NCBI GenBank assembly: GCA_963777435.1
Contig: CAVZQT010000003.1
Location: 186,001 to 250,000, forward strand
Origin: AP-15 sp963777435
GTDB taxonomy: Bacteria > Pseudomonadota > Alphaproteobacteria > ATCC43930 > CGMCC-115725
Direction of reading: 5' to 3'
Length of the DNA: 64,000 nucleotides
Below, piece by piece: positions 62,300 to 64,000 of the stretch. Position 1 is the first letter of the stretch, and each line of letters opens with the position of its first letter. The position numbers and the translations under genes were made by a program. The notes beneath the pieces were generated by a model. The model did no database searches and was not told the DNA's origin. It saw nothing but the letters and a program-made list of their open reading frames with translations.

Positions 62300-63499
62300 T
62301 CACAACGGCGCGTCGGGCGGCAGGCCGAGAGCGACCCGGCCGTAGATCGCCCCGTTCACGTCCCAATTCAGGTTGTAATGGGCATTGGCGGCGTGAACGT
62401 CGCGAAACGCGCGTTGGATCGGGTTGCGTGCATAAATCGCGCCGCCGCCGGTTGCCGAGAACAGCAAATCGACGGCCCGGGTGCATAAGGTGGCGGCAAA
62501 GGCGCCGTCACGCTTGTAGCGCGCCCGCTGTTCGAGGCTCGGCACGATGCCGGCCTCGGTAATTCGCGTGGCTTCGTCGCAATCGCGCCAAGCGATCGCC
62601 TCGGCGGCATCGGCCAGTGCCGCGGCCTCGGCGAGATGGACCTGGATATTGGTGAAATCGGCGATGTTCCGGCCGGTATAGGCGCTCAACCGGGTACGCG
62701 TAGTTTCCGCGAAATGTTGCAGCGCGCCGCGCGCGATGCCGAGCGACACGCCGGCGATCGCAAAGCCGAACAGGCTGACCGCCGGCAACCGGTACAGGCT
62801 CCCCGGGTTCAGTTCGCTGCCGCGGTTGGGGCCGCCGCGAATCCGCTCGGTCGAAAGCGTGCGATACGCCGGCACATAGACGTCCGTCACTTCGACGTCT
62901 TTGCTGCCGGTGGCGGAAAGGCCGATGACCTGCCAAGTGTCGATGATGTTGTAGTCGCTCTTTGGCAGCAGGAACATGCGCGGCTCGTTCTGGCCGGTTT
63001 CCTCATCACTGACGATGGCGCCGAACATGTTCCAGGTCGAGGCGTCGATCCCGCTCGAAAACGGCCAACGCCCGCTCAAGCGATAGCCTCCCGGTACGCG
63101 GGTGGCGCGACCGCGGGCAAAGATCAATGCCGAACTAATCAGGCTATCGGGCAACTCGCCCCAGATCTCCTCCTGCGCCTCCGGATGCCACATCCCCAAG
63201 AGCCAGTGATGGGCGGCGAGGTTGGCCAGCACCCAGGCGGTCGAGCCGCAGCCTTGGCCGATTATAGCCGGGAGCTCGAACAAGGCGCGATACGGCAGCT
63301 CGCTACCGCCGACCCGGGCCGGCTGCAGCATGCGAAAAAGCCCGCTGGCATGCAGATCGGCGATTGTCTCGTCGGGTAGCCGGCGCAATTCCTCGGCGCG
63401 AGCGGCGCGTTCCCGCAGCCCCGGCACCAGCGCTTCGGCCCGCGCCGTCAGCTCGTCCAAGCGCGGCGGCGCTTGCTGTGCAGTCTGTACATTGGCCAT
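62300..63499 (-). CDS. Group D flavin-dependent monooxygenase (acyl-CoA dehydrogenase fold)
   Basis: 399 residues. ACAD-fold features: SGLFRMLQPARVGGSELPYR, GQGCGSTAWVLANLAAHHWL, YRLSGRWPFSSGIDASTWNM, MFLLPKSDYNIIDTWQVIGL, SATGSKDVEVTDVYVPAYR and GGGAIYARNPIQRAFRDVHA. The central SSGID and SATGS motifs with C-terminal 'R-D-H-A' are those of two-component hydroxylases (HsaA/HpaA2-type) rather than fatty acyl-CoA dehydrogenases. Works with the flavin reductase downstream in one operon; substrate probably aromatic or sterol-like, unknown. Confidence 0.88.
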   Translation of the reverse strand: MANVQTAQQAPPRLDELTARAEALVPGLRERAARAEELRRLPDETIADLHASGLFRMLQPARVGGSELPYRALFELPAIIGQGCGSTAWVLANLAAHHWLLGMWHPEAQEEIWGELPDSLISSALIFARGRATRVPGGYRLSGRWPFSSGIDASTWNMFGAIVSDEETGQNEPRMFLLPKSDYNIIDTWQVIGLSATGSKDVEVTDVYVPAYRTLSTERIRGGPNRGSELNPGSLYRLPAVSLFGFAIAGVSLGIARGALQHFAETTRTRLSAYTGRNIADFTNIQVHLAEAAALADAAEAIAWRDCDEATRITEAGIVPSLEQRARYKRDGAFAATLCTRAVDLLFSATGGGAIYARNPIQRAFRDVHAANAHYNLNWDVNGAIYGRVALGLPPDAPL

Positions 63500-63734
63500 G
63501 GGAACTCCTCCCTGCGGTAACCGGCCTCGCTAATCTAGCCGCTGGACCGCAGCCGGGCGAGACCATTCCAAAATATGAGCGTGCAAGAATATGGGCTTGC
63601 AAGTCCGGCATGCCGAGAGGCGCGTCCCGATGTGGCAGGAGTGACACGGCCGCCGGCAAATCGAGCGGGTTACGGCGACACGGGTTGCGCTATAGTCGAT
63701 CGGGCTCAAAGCAATGGGGAAGGGGAGTAGTCGA

Positions 63735-64000
63735 TGACACTGACGCTCGAAGAAGCCAACCGCATCCTCGACGGCGCTGTGCGGAAAGCGGCGGAACTGA
63801 ACATCAAGATCAGCGCCGCGGTGTGTGATGCCGGGGGCCGGCTGATCGCGCTGCAGCGCATGGATGGTGCCATTTGGGCGAGCGCCTATGGCTGCCAGGG
63901 CAAGGCGGTCGCCTCGGCGGCGTTTGGCCGGCCAAGCGGCGAGATGGCGGCGCGGGCCGACCAGCCCACACCGCGCGGCATCGCGATGGCCGAGGGCGGT
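63735..64000 (+). CDS. GlcG/HbpS-like protein, 3' end outside window
   Basis: ATG 63735 with GGGGAG upstream; 88 residues visible, open to the window end. MTLTLEEANRILDGAVRKAA, then DAGGRLIALQRMDGAIWASA and GKAVASAAFGRPSGEM are the PF03928 heme-degrading/HbpS-like pattern. Members bind heme or cobalamin and are often placed near glycolate or aromatic catabolic genes. Divergent from the monooxygenase operon. Confidence 0.85.

Overview
The window is GC-rich chromosomal DNA from what looks like an uncultured or little-studied alphaproteobacterium, probably a soil or plant-associated member of the Hyphomicrobiales/Rhodospirillales sphere. The evidence is the alphaproteobacterial gene order aroQ-accB-accC-aat facing a DUF2155 gene, the catabolic CoA and flavin enzymes, a PEP-CTERM/HAF-repeat protein behind a sigma-54-type promoter, and dispersed hairpin repeats. 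No rRNA, tRNA, CRISPR array or replication origin was recognised. All calls come from reading the sequence; no searches were run.

Layout: 1-2.6 kb is the edge of a restriction-modification island (HsdM-like methylase cut by the window edge, a half-size specificity subunit, a broken ParDE-type toxin-antitoxin pair). 2.7-16.1 kb holds a CoA-binding/MetY fusion, a copper delivery pair (Sco, PCuAC), the murein endopeptidase MepA, a small secreted protein with a cystine-knot cysteine pattern, a histidine kinase coupled to a receiver-adenylate cyclase, an ABC_sub_bind lipoprotein-type receptor, glpK, a frameshifted DUF5996 gene and a cupin. 16.3-22.6 kb holds an amidohydrolase, di-iron protein and CmcJ-like oxygenase cluster, a nucleoside hydrolase, the PEP-CTERM gene with an internal amber codon, and a NIPSNAP gene. 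22.9-27.3 kb is CoA metabolism (oxalyl-CoA decarboxylase, class III CoA-transferase, CitE-like lyase) around a decayed vapBC locus. 27.5-31.3 kb is the fatty-acid/shikimate cluster with a DUF559 nuclease gene between two palindromes inside the acc operon.

31.5-37.3 kb holds GST, CopD-like and thioesterase genes, then a helix-turn-helix ORF with two operator-like sites that runs in frame into a frameshifted hpaB. 37.3-39.3 kb is mobile debris (transposase start, DUF3800, RAYT remnant). 39.4-49.3 kb is mostly core: MotA/MotB-like proton channel pair, suhB, efp facing epmA, a hybrid histidine kinase, a concentrative nucleoside transporter and an MFS carrier. 49.4-53.8 kb is an AT-richer accessory island: a vapBC module between two copies of a ~100-bp repeat, with vapC truncated by a segment matching the 3' end of the nearby nucleoside transporter gene, then an HNH protein, an unknown gene, a PIN-like protein coupled to a broken recombinase, and a class II Fic protein. 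54.3-57.6 kb is a livHMGF operon without a binding protein; 58-61.6 kb encodes exported proteins; 61.7-64 kb is a flavin reductase/flavin monooxygenase pair and the start of a GlcG/HbpS-type gene.

A striking overall property is the number of genes broken by one base: parE, DUF5996, the PEP-CTERM gene, vapB, hpaB, RAYT and the recombinase (twice). Either the strain is shedding accessory functions or the assembly carries residual indels; read-level inspection would separate the two. The strongest candidates for new biology are the cystine-knot-like exported protein, the HTH gene with its paired operators, the DUF559/palindrome unit, and the unknown gene/PIN-like pair next to the recombinase.
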